Part shown: piece by piece, positions 1 to 11,476 of the stretch
How the letters are laid out: the number at the start of each line of letters is the position of its first letter
Numbering within the stretch: position 1 is the first letter of the stretch
Assembly: GCA_038380435.1 (NCBI GenBank)
Contig: JAWZYU010000059.1
Location: 744,001-808,000 of the forward strand
Length of the DNA stretch: 64,000 nucleotides
From: Ryuthela nishihirai
Taxonomy: Eukaryota; Arthropoda; Arachnida; Araneae; Heptathelidae
Reading direction: 5' to 3'
Made by a program: the position numbers and the translations under genes
The notes under the pieces: generated by a model
The model's input: the letters and a program-made list of their open reading frames with translations, nothing else
Told to the model about the DNA's origin: nothing
Database searches by the model: none

Positions 1-34
1 CTCTGGGTAAGAAAGGTGCCACTCATAGGTTTGG

Positions 35-150
35 AATGTCCCTCGGATGAGGTTAAGCCATCGTTCCGTGTGCAACGGAGTCACATCCTGTGCACGTGAA
101 ACAACACAACATGCTGGATGACCATCACGGTGGAGTCATATGTCTCCTAA
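35..150 (+). repeat. Old fragment of the main SINE family (SINE-1)
   Basis: A diverged piece of SINE-1 body. It keeps the order of conserved blocks seen in full copies: a variant of GGATGGGACGTTAAGCCGTG, then the GTGCACGTTAAAGAACACGCTGG block (here GTGCACGTGAAACAAC), then the ATCTGTCTCC block. Neither the tRNA-like head nor the tail is present. It is clearly older than the copies at 44-59 kb. Confidence 0.6.
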
Positions 151-580
151 TAGTTCAAAAATAATTGCAATAAATTTTGTTGTTGAATATTGTTTCGGTG
201 TTCTTTTATTGTTATGGCTGCAGAGCGTTGCTTTTACCATTGTAGGTCGGAATTTATTATCATTAGATAGAGTAACTGGCATCTTGTAAACACCACCTGT
301 TTTCTCTTTAGAATATCGATTTTTTTTACCACATTAAATACGTTACTAGCTGCTTTTACTGGAATTTTAAAGTTATATGATATCATTATATTCCTCAGTG
401 TTTCTGGTAATCATGGAATTAGAGGTACACTGGAAGTACACTTATATTTAACAGGTTGCCTCCATGTCGTTTTTATTTGTGTATTATTGAGAGTGGCTCC
501 TTCTTTTGATATATTTCACAATGACGTCACTTATAGTTGATCGGGCAGCTGCAGATGGGCTGAAATGTCCCTAACTAGGC
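151..580. other. Non-coding stretch, nothing recognised
   Basis: AT-rich sequence between a SINE fragment and the first LINE copy. I see no long open frame, terminal repeat or RNA gene. Confidence 0.5.
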
Positions 581-694
581 GTAAACTGGAAGGAGAGCTG
601 TGCACCAATCCCTCGTGATGATGCACAGAACCGGCCAGGTCTAGCACCTAATGTCCGACCCCGCCTTCTCGTGGTGCAGACCGTTAGTACCTTT

Positions 695-715
695 CAAAAG
701 AGATATTCTCTTTTG
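695..715. repeat. Short palindrome in L1x 5' UTR
   Basis: CAAAAGAGATATTCTCTTTTG is a near-perfect palindrome. Related versions sit at the same place in the 5' UTRs near 24462 and 31530, so the feature is shared by the family. Its role is unknown. Confidence 0.5.
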
Positions 716-1076
716 GAAGGGAAGGAAGGGGAGGGCTGCCAGTTCAGTATGGCCTACTGATCTGGTCATCTATGGCCACTTTTTTCTTTTTTTTCAACCC
801 TGCTGAGGAGTGGTCAACTTCACAGGGTCCTGGTGCTGACCATTTATACCTTCTAGACTGGACTTGTTTATGGATTTGAGCTTGATTATTGATCCTGGAC
901 TTGCTGCACTCTGGTGGGCCTCTGTTGAGGGAGAGTCTGCCGCTGCGTTTTCTGTTTGCTTCTGGGTTGCCAGCTCTAAGTGAACAGAGGCATGGGATAC
1001 CTTATATCAGCTGGTGGATAATCCTAATCAGAGGCCATCGCAGGTACCTGAACTGGAGTAACTAAACTGGAGTAAT

Positions 1077-1868
1077 GTGTCTCAGGCAGGCCATGTGGCT
1101 CTTGAAAAAGTCCACTTGAAAAGGTGGTGCCTGAAGTTCCTACCAACATCGGTGACTTCAGCCTTTAGCAGAGGAGGAACGGGTCATTGCCCCATGCCTG
1201 CGATTAGGGGGCTGTTTGATATTGTTGGCCCTACCAATCTCAATAAATCTAATTTCTTTAAAAACCCTACTAATCTTTTTCTCTCTGCAGGAACGTGGAA
1301 CGTGAGGACATTACATAGAGATTATTCTCTTGATGTCCTCATGCAGGAATTCCAGCGCTATAACCTAGATATTCTAGGCTTGCAAGAGACCAGATGGACA
1401 GGTAAAGGTGAGATACTTAAAAATAACTTTAAATTTCTCTTTACAGGGAGGGAGGATGGAAAGCATCACCAAGGCGTGGGTCTGCTGCTCAGCAGACATG
1501 CTAGTGATGCACTTCTAGGATATGAGTGCATTAATGAAAGGTTTCTTACAGCAAAATTTCAGACAAGCATTAAAGACTTGAATGTTATCTGCTGTTATGC
1601 CCCCACTGAGGATGCCGATGAGGATGAGAAGGATAGGTTTTACGGACTACTTCAGGATATTTTGAATTCTGTCAAGAAAGGAGATATTAATCTTGTTCTA
1701 GGTGACTTCAATGCCAAAGTTGGTACTGACTCTGACCTTTGGGGAAGGGTAATAGGCCCTTTTGGTATTGGTAGCTGCAATGGCAATGGGCAGCGTCTCC
1801 TGCAGGTAAGTAAACTCAATGGATTCAGAATAACTAACATTTATTACAAACACCGCGACAATACATAA
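1077..1868 (+). pseudogene. APE-type endonuclease domain of L1x copy A
   Basis: Open frame of 263 codons. The endonuclease core begins near residue 72 (TWNVRTLHRDYSLDVL), followed by the QETRW motif near residue 100, a GVGLLLS segment, CCYAPTEDADE near residue 173 and GDFNAKVGTDSDLW near residue 207. These are conserved blocks of the exonuclease-endonuclease-phosphatase fold of LINE ORF2. An extra base near 1861, relative to the copy at 55228, shifts the frame after HRD and ends translation. The N-terminal 70 residues are probably translated 5' UTR. Confidence 0.85.
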
Positions 1869-1905
1869 ATACACATGGGTTTCACCCGATGGGCTGCATA
1901 AGAAT

Positions 1906-2190
1906 ATGATTGATTATATATTAATTAACAGCAAATGGGCTAGTTCTGTTAGGAATACCAGGTCATATAGGGGAGCTGAAATTGGATCTGACCATTATCT
2001 TCTTAAAAGTGTATTGCAACTTAAACTTAAAAAGTGTTGTACTAGGGTTAAAAATTTTACCTTTAATACCGAAGCTCTGAAAGGCCCAGTTATATCCCAG
2101 TTATACTTAGTCATTATGACAGTCATGGTTTGCTTACTACTGAAGTTGAGGAAGAATGGGACCATTTTAAACAGGCTTTTTTGGAACTAA
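1906..2190 (+). pseudogene. C-terminal part of L1x copy A endonuclease
   Basis: Continues the endonuclease after the frameshift at about 1861. It has IDYILINSKW and the GSDHYLLKS segment that carries the conserved catalytic Asp-His pair of APE-type nucleases. The frame is lost again before the RT region. A matching stretch is at 55271-55585. Confidence 0.8.
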
Positions 2191-2347
2191 CAGTACTCTT
2201 TTAGGGAAAAAAGAGCAGAAGAGAGAGAATTATCTGAGTGATAAGGCACTTGAGCTTATTTCGGAAAGAAAGAACTGCAGGAATGTTCTTAATCAATACC
2301 CTACTAGTTCTAAAAGAAAGCATTACAGAGAACTTAATAAACGTGTA

Positions 2348-4056
2348 ATGGATCAGTTAGCTACTGATAAGATTCTTTGGCTTGTTGACCTGGCTGACAA
2401 AGCTGAGGAAGCAGTTAGACAGCACAACAGCAGAGAGCTGTACCAGATAGTTAATGTTTTGTTTTTTAGAAAACGGACAGGTATACAAGGATTGAAGGAT
2501 AAAAAAGGTAAGGATAGAGAAGGGGAGGATTCTGTCATGACTAGGTGGGCTGAGCATTTCAGTGATGTTCTAAACAATGTGGTTAGTTCTACTCCCATTG
2601 TTTGTAATGATGCTAGATGCATTGGCAGCTTTAATGTTGGCCCTATAACACAATCTGAAGTTATTTGGGCTATCTCTAAACTTAAACTTCATAAATCCCC
2701 AGGGGTAGATGAATTTACTACAGAAATGCTCATAGCTGGAATGTTTCAGTTACCACTTGGATGACTGAAATTTTGAATAACGTTTATGATAAAGGCATGG
2801 TTCCTAAAGATTTTACCAGAGCTATTATTATCCTTATTTTCAAAAAAGATGATCGCAGTTCCTGTGATGACTATAGGGATATCAGCCTACTCTCTGTTCC
2901 AGGTAAAGTTCTTTCCATGATTGTGCTTAATAGAATTAAGAATCTGGTTGACAGGCAATTGCGTGATGAGCAATGTGGATTCAGAAGTGGTAGGGGATGT
3001 GTAGATCAGATATTTTCACTTAGGCAGATTCTTGAGAAATGTTTAGAGTTTCAGAAACCTTTGGTTGCTAGCTTTGTTGATTTCAAAAAGGCTTTCGACT
3101 CTGTTGATCATCATAATTGTGGTTGATTGTGAGATCATATAGTATACCAGACAAGTTAGTTAACATAATTAAAGCTCTCTATAATAACACTGAGTCATGT
3201 GTGAGAGTTGGTAAGTCTTGTAGCAATTGGTTTAGCATTACATCTGGTGTTCGACAAGGGTGCATCTTGTCTCCTTTTCTCTTTAGTTTGGTTGCTGATT
3301 ATGTTATGCGAAATTCACTTCAAGGGAAAGATTTGACTTTAATTGGGCTGGAGATACGAAAATTTCTGATTTAGATTATGCTGATGATTTAGCCCTTTTG
3401 GCAAATGATGTTGATGAGATGAACTCTTTCATTCGAGCTGTTGATGAGACTGGTAGCAGAGGAGATTTGGTTATAAACAGAGAGAAAACTAAAGTGATGA
3501 AAATTGGTCAGGCAGGTTGTGATTCAGTTAATCTGAATGGTTGAAGTCTTGAGCAGGTGTCACAGTTTAATTACCTTGGGAGCTATGTAACAGATACTGG
3601 TGATGTGCGGCATGAGATTAACAGACGAATAGGTATTGCTGCCGTGACTTTTAAGAATCTATGGAGATTGTGAAGAAATAGGCGTATACACTTAAAGACT
3701 AAAATTAGACTGTATAATAGTTTGGTTCTTTCTAGGGTTAGTTATGGTAGTGAAACTTGGACGCTATGTAAACAAGATAACAGGAAACTAGACGCTTTTG
3801 ATTCTAGATGCTTACGCAGTATCTTGGGTACTGCGCAAACTTGTAACTAATGATGACTGCGTTTAACTTTGTAACTAATGATGAGGTTAGGCAAAGGAGT
3901 CTGCAACGTCCTTTAAGCACCATATTGTGCAGAGAGACTCCGGTGGTTTGGCCATGTTGCCCGTATTGATAATTATAGATTGGCGAATAAGGTTATGAAC
4001 AGTGTTCCTAGAGGCCTCATAAGGAGGGGGAGACCTAGATGCGGTGGGCAGATAAA
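2348..4056 (+). pseudogene. Reverse transcriptase region of L1x copy A, broken
   Basis: Spread over at least three frames (open parts 2348-2764, 2761-3126, 3117-3374), then stops. Landmarks are HKSPGVDEFTTEML, the motif A region FVDFKKAFDSVD near 3080, GVRQGCILSPFLFSL near 3250, and the YADD catalytic box at 3377-3388. Downstream are YGSETWTLCK and LRSILG of the C-terminal domain. A premature stop follows the NLNG block at about 3542. It cannot encode a working enzyme. Confidence 0.85.
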
Positions 4057-4089
4057 ACGCACGTCCATGAGGTTCGTCAGGCTTCATGT

Positions 4090-4303
4090 ATCCTTTTATT
4101 CCTGTTTGCACCAAAAGTGGACTGTAGCTGCTCCGGGACAGCCACAGCGCCATATTTCAGTGACAAATGTAACTATTCGGCCAATGAAATATTTCTTTAT
4201 TAAAAAAATCCCGTCTTTTTGTGCATTTCTGTTTAAACCGCATCGTGCTACTGTCTATACTTTTCGAATTATTGCATTTTTAATTTTTTTGTTACTGGCG
4301 TAA
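4090..4303 (-). mobile_element. Solo terminal piece of the GGGTGATCC mariner-like element
   Basis: Reverse-complement similarity to the left end of the transposon at 4662: the segment GTGACAAATGTAACTATTCG, the AT-rich stretch with the gcatcg(t/c)gctactgtctata block, and the CGAATTATTGCATTTTTA subterminal block. A third copy is at 14332-14508. Only one end is present, joined directly to the broken 3' end of the LINE. Confidence 0.7.
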
Positions 4304-4661
4304 GGGCGAATTTACTCCTCAGAAGGGTTGTCCGGATATTTTTGATCAGACTGTGTACGTTGATAAAAAAGCAGAAATGTATAGTTTGAATGAGTACCAT
4401 GAATTGGGAAAATCATTTGTTTATGCACCTAAAAATGTTTAGCCAAAATATCGGAAGAAATGATCAAGGATCATATCAGAATATTAATTGTCTTATGAGT
4501 TGCACTTTCGATTTAACCTGTTGTACAAGCGAGTGCTATCTACATTTTCTGAATTGTTTGGTGACATCCACTGGGAACCACAGAACTAGAATTTTCCGTT
4601 ACAGAACAAGAAACATTTGGATTGAATGGACGCTACTTATTGTAATTTGGTTGCTTATACC
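4304..4661. other. Unassigned spacer between two transposon ends
   Basis: No recognisable domain. A 103-codon open frame here has no familiar motif and runs into the transposon end, so I do not call it a gene. Confidence 0.4.
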
Positions 4662-5890
4662 GGGTGATCCAAAAGTAACAGAAAAAATAAAAATTCAATA
4701 ATTCGAAAAATATAGACAGTAGCGCGATGCGGTTTACACAGAAATGCACAGAAAAACATGGAATGTTTTTTAATAACAAAAACTTTTATTGCCAGAATAG
4801 TTATTTTTGTCACCGGCAGGTGGCGCTTCAGTTGTGTCAGTAGTTTTTGTACAGTGGCGCAGCAGAGTTCGCAACGCAGCTAGGATTACAAATGTTCAAT
4901 GTGACGGCCATCATTCATGAGAATGGCCGTCAGACATGGCATGACACTCTGCACAGCATCGAAGAGGGTTTCAGCTGTAATTCCTGTTACATGATGGCGA
5001 ATAGCTTCTTTCAACATGGCCAATAACGTCGGCCGACCTCTGTACACCTGTGACTTCAAGTAGCCCCATAACCAAAAGTCACAAGTTGTAAGGTCTGGAG
5101 ACCTTGGTGGCCATTGGTGCGAGAAACAGCGACTGAGGACACGGTCTTTCCAAATGTCGATCGCAGCAGGTGCTGGACAGGTCTTGTGATGTGCGGAGGC
5201 GCTCCATCCTGCATGAATGTTACACTATGGAGCGCTTGCCTCTCTTGCAAGGAGGGAATGATGCTGACTCTTAAAAGCACTGCATAACGCTCGCCTGTGA
5301 CAGTAACAGTTCGAAATGTAACTGCTGTGGATTTCCTCAAAGAAAAAGGGGTGCAGTGAACCCGCACCACGCTGTAACTTTTGTCTGATGCAAAGAGGTT
5401 TCCACAATCGCGTGTGAGTTCTCTCTCGCCGAGATGAGGCAGTTGTGTGCATTTACACTTCCATTAAGCGAAAAGTGCACCTCTTAAGTCCACTGGACGT
5501 TTGAAACCCAGTCCGCATTATTTTTCATCTGTTGAAAAGCCCAATTTTCAAATTCGTGACGTCTCTCGAAATCGGTTGGTTTCAGTTCCTGTACGTGTTG
5601 GATTTTGTAAGGATACCTCTTGAGGATGATCCTGAGTGATCGCCACGCAGTCCCGTACGAAATGCCAGTTCGTCTTGAAATTTCACGCATACTGCATTCC
5701 CCATGGGCGGAAGCTGCCGATTGTGTGTCGGCCTCGTGTTCGACTTCGTGCACAACTGCAATAGTTTTTTTGGGTCTCCAACTTCTTGCACGTGCTTCCA
5801 AACTGCTAGTGTCCTCAAACCTTTTCATCATAGCTATCAGTGAGGAACAAGACATTGACCCTTTCCACTTCTAATACCCCGCATCGAACG
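4662..5890 (-). mobile_element. Degenerate mariner-like DNA transposon, one end visible
   Basis: The left terminus reads GGGTGATCCAAAAGTAACAG and is the reverse complement of the end seen at 14508. It is preceded by a TATA-rich flank, compatible with TA target use. The body encodes a broken transposase on the minus strand. I could not find the matching right terminus after 5890, so the element is truncated or rearranged there. Confidence 0.75.
4890..5855 (-). pseudogene. IS630/Tc1/mariner-type transposase, broken
   Basis: The N-terminal part (5484-5855, 123 codons) has helix-turn-helix features: MREISRRTGISYGTAWRSLR, then YPYKIQHVQELKP and WVSNVQWT, which normally leads into the first catalytic Asp. 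The frame then changes. The second catalytic block, FMQDGAPPHI, lies in another frame at 5056-5370. The wording matches the mariner-like transposases common in arthropods. At least three frameshifts make it inactive. Confidence 0.8.
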
Positions 5891-7598
5891 ATAGGTGCGC
5901 AAAGACGCACTTGCCCATTCAGAGTTCTGATAATACAGTTTAACTTAAAGTGCTTTATCTCGTAACGATAATATGCCTCACCTTGGCAGAAAGTTTAACT
6001 TTCTGCCAAGTTCTAAACAACGAACGGCAGACTTTTCTGCCAAGTTCTAAACAATGAACGGTTGCTACTAAACAGAAAGGTCATTTGTTAAGTGCATCAA
6101 AGAGACATAGCTCTTTCTTAAAAGGAACTCTAAAGGACCAGGGTTCGGATCTGTGTGAACCAAGGTACGATTGTGTTTGAACCAGGAGACGGTTCTGTGT
6201 GAACCAGGTGGATTAGGCAAGGATTAAATATCTTCTCGCCGTATTTTCAGATCGGTAAAGAGATTTCTGTAAAGTACAGATTTTCATAGCATCATATGAA
6301 ACTTGCAGTAGTAGAGCAGCATTCGGATTTAGCCCTACATGGGCTAGTGGTTAGCGTACTTGATAGTATTCCAGCGGGCATGTCCTTAAGTGTTTCTTTG
6401 TTGTATTGTGTACGAGAAACCAACACAGCCAAAAGCTTGCAGGTTATCTCCGTCCCTTAAAAAAAAATTATAAAAAAAATTAAAGAAAGCTGTGTGGAGG
6501 AAGGCTACTGGAACATCAGTAAAGCCATTTCATTCTGATCTTGAGCGCAGAAACTCAGGGCCACAGAATCGAGCTTATTCCCATATGCACATGCATTTGT
6601 GAATGTAAAATAAACTGTGCCGTCTGTCCTCTAACCTGGTGCATTAGTTTATTTCATCTTTCTACACGACATTTAGCACAGCATGTTTGAAGCACACCTA
6701 AGCACGGGTGTAAAAACCTCCGAATCTATGGTTCTACCAAGGATAATGGTGAATATTAATTAAGTGGCCTAATTAATTAATAATTGATAATATTAACTAA
6801 GTGACTCAAAAAAAAGTGTGCGTTTCTCCTTACCCTCGGGGTCACGACACGTGCATAGCGTCTTTGCCCCCCTCCCAGATCCGGCTCAGTTAGTATCCTT
6901 ATGAATGCTAAACGTTAAACTCAGGAATTAAAGGTAGATTGATTTTGTAAGCTTCATTTCCTTAAAGATATGCTCCAAATATATTTACAAATTTTGCACA
7001 CGTCTACAGAATTCAGATAAAAACATTAATGAACAGGCTGCTGCATGATGTGAAATATAATTTCAAGTTCACTGAAATAAAGTTTACATTTTACTTAACT
7101 TTAAATTCCGTTATCCATACGTCATGTTCGACTGTTATACATTAATTGGTCAAAAATAACAAATATTGCTTTATTTACTATAACTGCGACGCAGTAAAGA
7201 TAAACAAAAATGAAAGTTACATATCACAGTCACGATCTTCCTCAAGTGTCTTCAATACTCGTAGCACAGCCATTTGATAGCATTCGACTATGAGTTAGGA
7301 ATGAAACTTTCAACCAAATGTTTCAATCAATTGTGGTAACCAAATTCCAAGCAGGTTTTGTTGTTAGTTCTTAAAGAACGGCTGCAAAAATAAAAATAAA
7401 AAAACCATGGTAATCACAGGGGTTTTTACACCCCTGTGATTAAGATACAATCTGTATATTCAACCTGGTTAGCAGACTGAGTCTTGACTTATGCTAACTA
7501 TTTTGTTTACATATTACGCTGAAATTAATATTTATGAACTCCAATAATTCCCTGGAACCTAGATTCTTGTGGTTAGGCGGTTCCATTGAATAGTGTTG
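5891..7598. other. AT-rich non-coding region with small repeats
   Basis: No credible gene. It holds a near-palindrome at about 5985-6013 (TTGGCAGAAAGTT and its complement) followed by a partial direct repeat containing TTCTAAACAA. It also has a weak tRNA-like A-box at 6339-6355 (GGGCTAGTGGTTAGCG), A-rich runs near 6460, and a hairpin at 7411-7442. Confidence 0.5.
7411..7442. repeat. Perfect 13-bp hairpin
   Basis: TAATCACAGGGGT at 7411-7423 is exactly complementary to ACCCCTGTGATTA at 7430-7442, with a 6-base loop. No other transposon feature is visible at this spot. Confidence 0.8.
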
Positions 7599-7600
7599 TA

Positions 7601-7879
7601 CAGTCGCTCAAAAAAGTATCCGAACACTATGGTTGATTACAGAATTGAGAAAAAATATCTGGCAACGATTTTTTTTTAGAAATTAGTGATCTGGCAACTT
7701 CGTGTCACGTGACACGTGACACGAAGTTGCCAGATGTCACGTGACACGTGACACGTGACACAACTTCGTGTCACGTGACACGAAGTTGCCAGATCACTAA
7801 TTTCTAAAAAATCGTTGCCAGGTATTTTTTCTGAATTCTGAAATCAACCATAGTGTTCGGATACTTTTTTGAGCGACTG
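7601..7879. mobile_element. Palindromic Tc1/mariner-type MITE (MITE-P), expanded centre
   Basis: Begins CAGTCGCTCAAAAAAGT and ends with its reverse complement, flanked by TA on both sides. The two arms are near-perfect complements over about 100 bp each. The centre is longer than in other copies (279 bp against about 214) because the GTGTCACGTGACAC motif and CTTCGTGTCACGTGACAC are repeated several times. No coding capacity. Sister copies are at 25622, 35295, 52611, 53508 and 63641. Confidence 0.92.
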
Positions 7880-7881
7880 TA

Positions 7882-9050
7882 CTGAATACATGGGAAACCC
7901 TGTTCTGACAACTTTGGTATCGGCCAAAAATCTGAAGGCAAAACTTCAAAAATGTCAGAAGAGGTTTCTGTGGATTTTAATAGACTGTGAAAGGGCTTAT
8001 ATATGGCTAAATTAATGGCCGCATTCTCTCTTGTATAGATGACCGAGCTACAGTGTGGTACCAACAGCAAGAGGTCATAATGACTCCATATGTGAAATCC
8101 ACTCTTCAAGCTTCTCGAAAAAGATCAAGGTAGGAGAATATTTCTATGTCAGGGAATGGGTTCACTAATATGTATGAAAGATATTGAAACAGTGGAATCC
8201 TATCACGTATAACCTGCTATGCTTCATTTCTTTCCTGAGGGACATGAACAGTTTCACGATGATAATGCAGAAAACAAAGACTGAATGAGACTTTTTTTTA
8301 CTTAAAGATCAGCGCTCTGAGATCACACAGACTTCATTATAAATGTTATTTCCGATCAAGGACTAACAATATCAGCAATCTAATAGAAGGCAGGAAACTA
8401 CCCTTACAAAAATTGGGATAAAATAAAAGAGGATGAACGTGCATCCCAGAGTCTGAAACAAATTGGTGAATATACTGCCGTTGTTAAACAATTAGCAGTT
8501 AGCAATATAATTGCTAATTAATCAGAAATTTGAAGCTGTTTAAAACGTATCGAATAGGGGTTAGGATTACATCTGTCAGTCTTCTATAAATTTGGTGTAT
8601 CTAGGAAGTTTAAACGAAATTTTATTCTTCGGAGAGTAAAAAAAAATATTTTTAAATGATTTTTTTAGTGTTTTTCCATAATTATGTTACGTGTATTCCA
8701 ATGAAATTTAAATTCCGAATATCTTATACTTTGATTTTTCATTTGAAATCCAGAGAATTTATAAATTCGTGAGTTGTTTGAAGGCAGAATTCAATTAAAT
8801 TCTAATACCTCTTGACAGGCCGAATAAAATTAAACCTAGAGCCATTTTCTGATCTAGGATCATTATGTTGCTATTTCCTGGAATATGCATTCATGAAAAT
8901 ACTTCTCGCCAGAGCGAAAACATGACTGCAACTCATCATAAAAATCCTTATTCATTTGTTTTAGAGAGACGACAAAAATTATAATATGATTTTAATTTTA
9001 TGAGTGGTAAATACTTCTTTCTGAAATAGATTTGAGTAATGTACGAAATA
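7882..9050. other. Non-coding region, nothing recognised
   Basis: AT-rich, with A/T runs near 8640 and 8290. No long open frame with a familiar domain and no clear terminal repeats. Confidence 0.5.
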
Positions 9051-9052
9051 TA

Positions 9053-10271
9053 CAGGGGTATGTCAAAATAATGGAAACACATACTCTGTGTAGAGAACAT
9101 TTTATTAATAAGCTATAGGCCGACCTAGGGCGTTCAGAACAAATGCAATTCGACATGGAATAGACTTATACAAGTCATGCACTTATGGTAATGGAATGTG
9201 GGACCGTTCTCCCTGTAAAATATGGCCCAACTGTGCCAGTGATGCCGGAGGTGGAAAGTGTGATCTAACCTCGCACTCCAGATATTCCCACAAATGTTCA
9301 ATAATATTGAGGTCTGGAGATTGCTTTGCAAACCATAACGTATCGAGTTCCAGAAACTACACGTTTCGCACAATGCACGGGTACATTATCAGCTTGAAAC
9401 CAGGGACGGTCATTAGGGAACAATGCCCGCAACATTAGGTGCAGGTGGTCCCAAGAATGGTTTCGTGTGTTGCGGATGTGACAAGGTCCTGAAGAATAAC
9501 TAATGGCCCTAAGGAATACAATGATCTGGCACTCTATAGAATCAGGGATCCACCTCCATGCTTCACAATTGGAACCAAACAGTTGGGGTGCTTTGCTTTT
9601 GCAGGTTTTTGCCAAACGTACACTTTACCAGTAGTGGGAAACAATGTGTAGCATGATTCATCAGACCAGATGACACGTTGTCAGCTATTAACATCCAGTT
9701 TATATGCGTTTTGCACCACCTTATACATTTTGCTGCATTGATGCTGGTAATCAGTGGTTTGTGGATTGCAGCACGACCATAAATACCTGCAAGATGAAGT
9801 TCCTGACGAACTGTTATGACGGAAAAGGGGATCATTCCGACTGGTGTTCAACTCTGCTGCTATTTGCTGTGCCGTGGTCTTGTGCTTCCTATGTACAATA
9901 CGTGCCAATGTTTGCCTGTATCTTACAACTTTGTATGGCGTCCGCAATTTGCACGCTTGTAGGCAACTCTCTTCTCTTTTTGATAGGTAGTCATAATTTT
10001 CGAACAGTTCCTCATATTACACCTACTGCCTCCGTCGTTCTGGTTACTGAAGCTCCTGCAAATCGCGCACCAATGATCATGTCTTTTTGGAGGTCACTGA
10101 GTTCTGAATTGTCGACAATTACATCACAACAAGATGTTTCACCTTCGCCTGTGGCACTGCTTTTTCCCTTTATATCCTCACATCAAGGATGACGTCGTCC
10201 TGTGATTGCATACGGCGCATTGCATGTACTTCAGATGCCATCAGTGTTTCCAATATTTTGATAAACCCCTG
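9053..10271 (-). mobile_element. Tc1-like transposon, both ends present, 1219 bp
   Basis: Left end CAGGGGTATGTCAAAATAAT and right end the imperfect complement of CAGGGGTTTATCAAAATATT, each next to a TA dinucleotide (9051-9052 and 10272-10273). The length is near that of a complete Tc1 element. The body reads as a broken transposase on the minus strand. Confidence 0.9.
9298..10000 (-). pseudogene. Tc1-like transposase remnant
   Basis: Fragments in several minus-strand frames resemble Tc1 transposase. The clearest is the DNA-binding region at 9681-9947 (YRQTLARIVHRKHKTTAQQIAAEL), followed by a stretch at 9563-9835. The C-terminal part at 9298-9615 is out of frame. No complete DDE triad is readable in one frame. 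Confidence 0.65.
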
Positions 10272-10338
10272 TATAATATATATGCATATATGAAATCAAA
10301 ACCAAAAAACCAAAAACTATATTAATCAAAGGTATACA

Positions 10339-11455
10339 CAGTTGTATCAGAATAATATGACCACCCGCTGAATCATAATGTATCCTCCCAGGTGCATCAC
10401 AGAGTGCACATGACAAGGTCGACCACATGGAGATATAAGCGGCCAGCCAGGACAGATGAGTCATAGTGCGTAACGTGAGTACAATGGGCAGAGGTATTGA
10501 TTTGACGGACGTTCAAAAAGAAATGATCGTTGGCTACTGCACCAAGGGTGGAAGCATCTCGGAAACAGCAGACTTCATGGGCTGTTTCTGAGGTGCTGTA
10601 GTACCAAGAATGGAGCCCTGGCACACCGAGTTCCTCCAGATGTCATAACTGTGGAGCCTCAAAGACCATCGACCCCAGAGGAGAACATCGCCTCCATCGA
10701 CTGGTAAAGAGCAATCGATGCGCAACAGTGCAGCAATTAACCACTCAAATGAACGCTGGAGCACTCAGGTACGTGTCCCCGATAACACTAGAGCGAACCG
10801 TGTTACACATGGGTCTTCAGAGTCGACATTGCGTAATGGCGCCCATGTTAACCAAGGTCCATCGGCAACGACGCCTGCAGTTCGCACGGGACTACCATCA
10901 TTTTCATAGTAGTGATGGGCGGTGGCGGATAGGGCGTCAGACACACGAGAACCAACACGCAGAAATGCGTATCGGTCAAGTACAGACCAGCAGTGGCAGT
11001 ATGCATGTCTGGGGAATGTTTTCCTGGTATGACCTGAAACCGCTGGTACCACTGGATGGGTCCCTGAATGACAATGGCGGCTACCTGTCCTTTCTCGCTG
11101 ACCACATGCATTCCTTCATGTTGGACATTTATCCTTGTGGTGATGGTGTCTACCAACAGGAAAACGTGCTTTGCTAAGGTGGTGTGTGACTGGTTCCAGG
11201 AACGCGACAGCGATGTCTCTGTTCTCCCTTGGCCGGCGAAATCGCCCACCTCAATCCCATAGAACACTTGTGGGACCATTTGGATCGACAGGTTCGGCGT
11301 GCGGACCCACAACCACATCATCTCCGGAATGTGTGCCTCTGTCAACCTTCCAGAGCCTCATTGTGTCCATGCCACGCTGTATCGCCGCTGTCATCCGGGC
11401 CAAGGGTGGTTATTCCCATTATTAGGTAGGTGGTCATATTATTCTGATACGACTG
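10339..11455 (+). mobile_element. Second Tc1-like transposon, 1117 bp
   Basis: Terminal inverted repeats: CAGTTGTATCAGAATAATAT at the left and the complement of CAGTCGTATCAGAATAATAT at the right (ending 11455, followed by TA). The left flank reads CA instead of TA, probably a mutation. It starts only 67 bp after the previous Tc1 element but has different ends and the opposite coding strand. Confidence 0.9.
10484..11420 (+). pseudogene. Tc1-like transposase, broken
   Basis: Plus-strand pieces of a Tc1 transposase in several frames. The start encodes GIDLTDVQKEMIVGYCTKGG. The middle (10728-11177) has SGSMHVWGMFSWYDLKPLVP and GDGVYQQENVLC, where QQD is normally expected, so the second catalytic Asp appears as Glu. 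The C-terminal NPIEHLWDHL box is at 11229-11429 in another frame. Confidence 0.8.
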
Positions 11456-11476
11456 TATATATATATATATATATAT
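11456..11476. repeat. (TA)n microsatellite
   Basis: A run of about ten TA units directly after the right end of the Tc1-like element. It probably grew from the TA target site. Confidence 0.85.

Larger units (their letters stand above)
581..4056 (+). mobile_element. L1x LINE copy A (APE endonuclease + RT), decayed, 3' truncated
   Basis: Non-LTR retrotransposon with a 5' UTR from about 581 to 1075, endonuclease to about 2190, then reverse transcriptase to 4056. The 5' UTR matches the starts of copies at 24331, 31590 (minus) and 37097 (minus), so this is close to the true 5' end. Coding sequence is broken by many small indels and stops. A local tandem duplication lies near 3838-3880. The element stops within the C-terminal GRPRxRWAD region, where a transposon end follows, so it lacks its 3' tail. 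Protein features (TWNVRTL, LQETRW, GDFNAKVGTD, YADDLALL) fit the RTE/CFDP2-like group; exact clade not settled. Confidence 0.9.

Noticed and set aside
4390..4701. 103-codon open frame
   Set aside because: No recognisable motif, and its end reads through a transposon terminus.
9704..10192. 162-codon plus-strand open frame
   Set aside because: It is antisense to the broken Tc1-like transposase, whose minus-strand frames have the family motifs.
10848..11345. 165-codon minus-strand open frame
   Set aside because: Antisense shadow of the second Tc1-like transposase; the plus strand carries the GDGVYQQ and NPIEHLW blocks.
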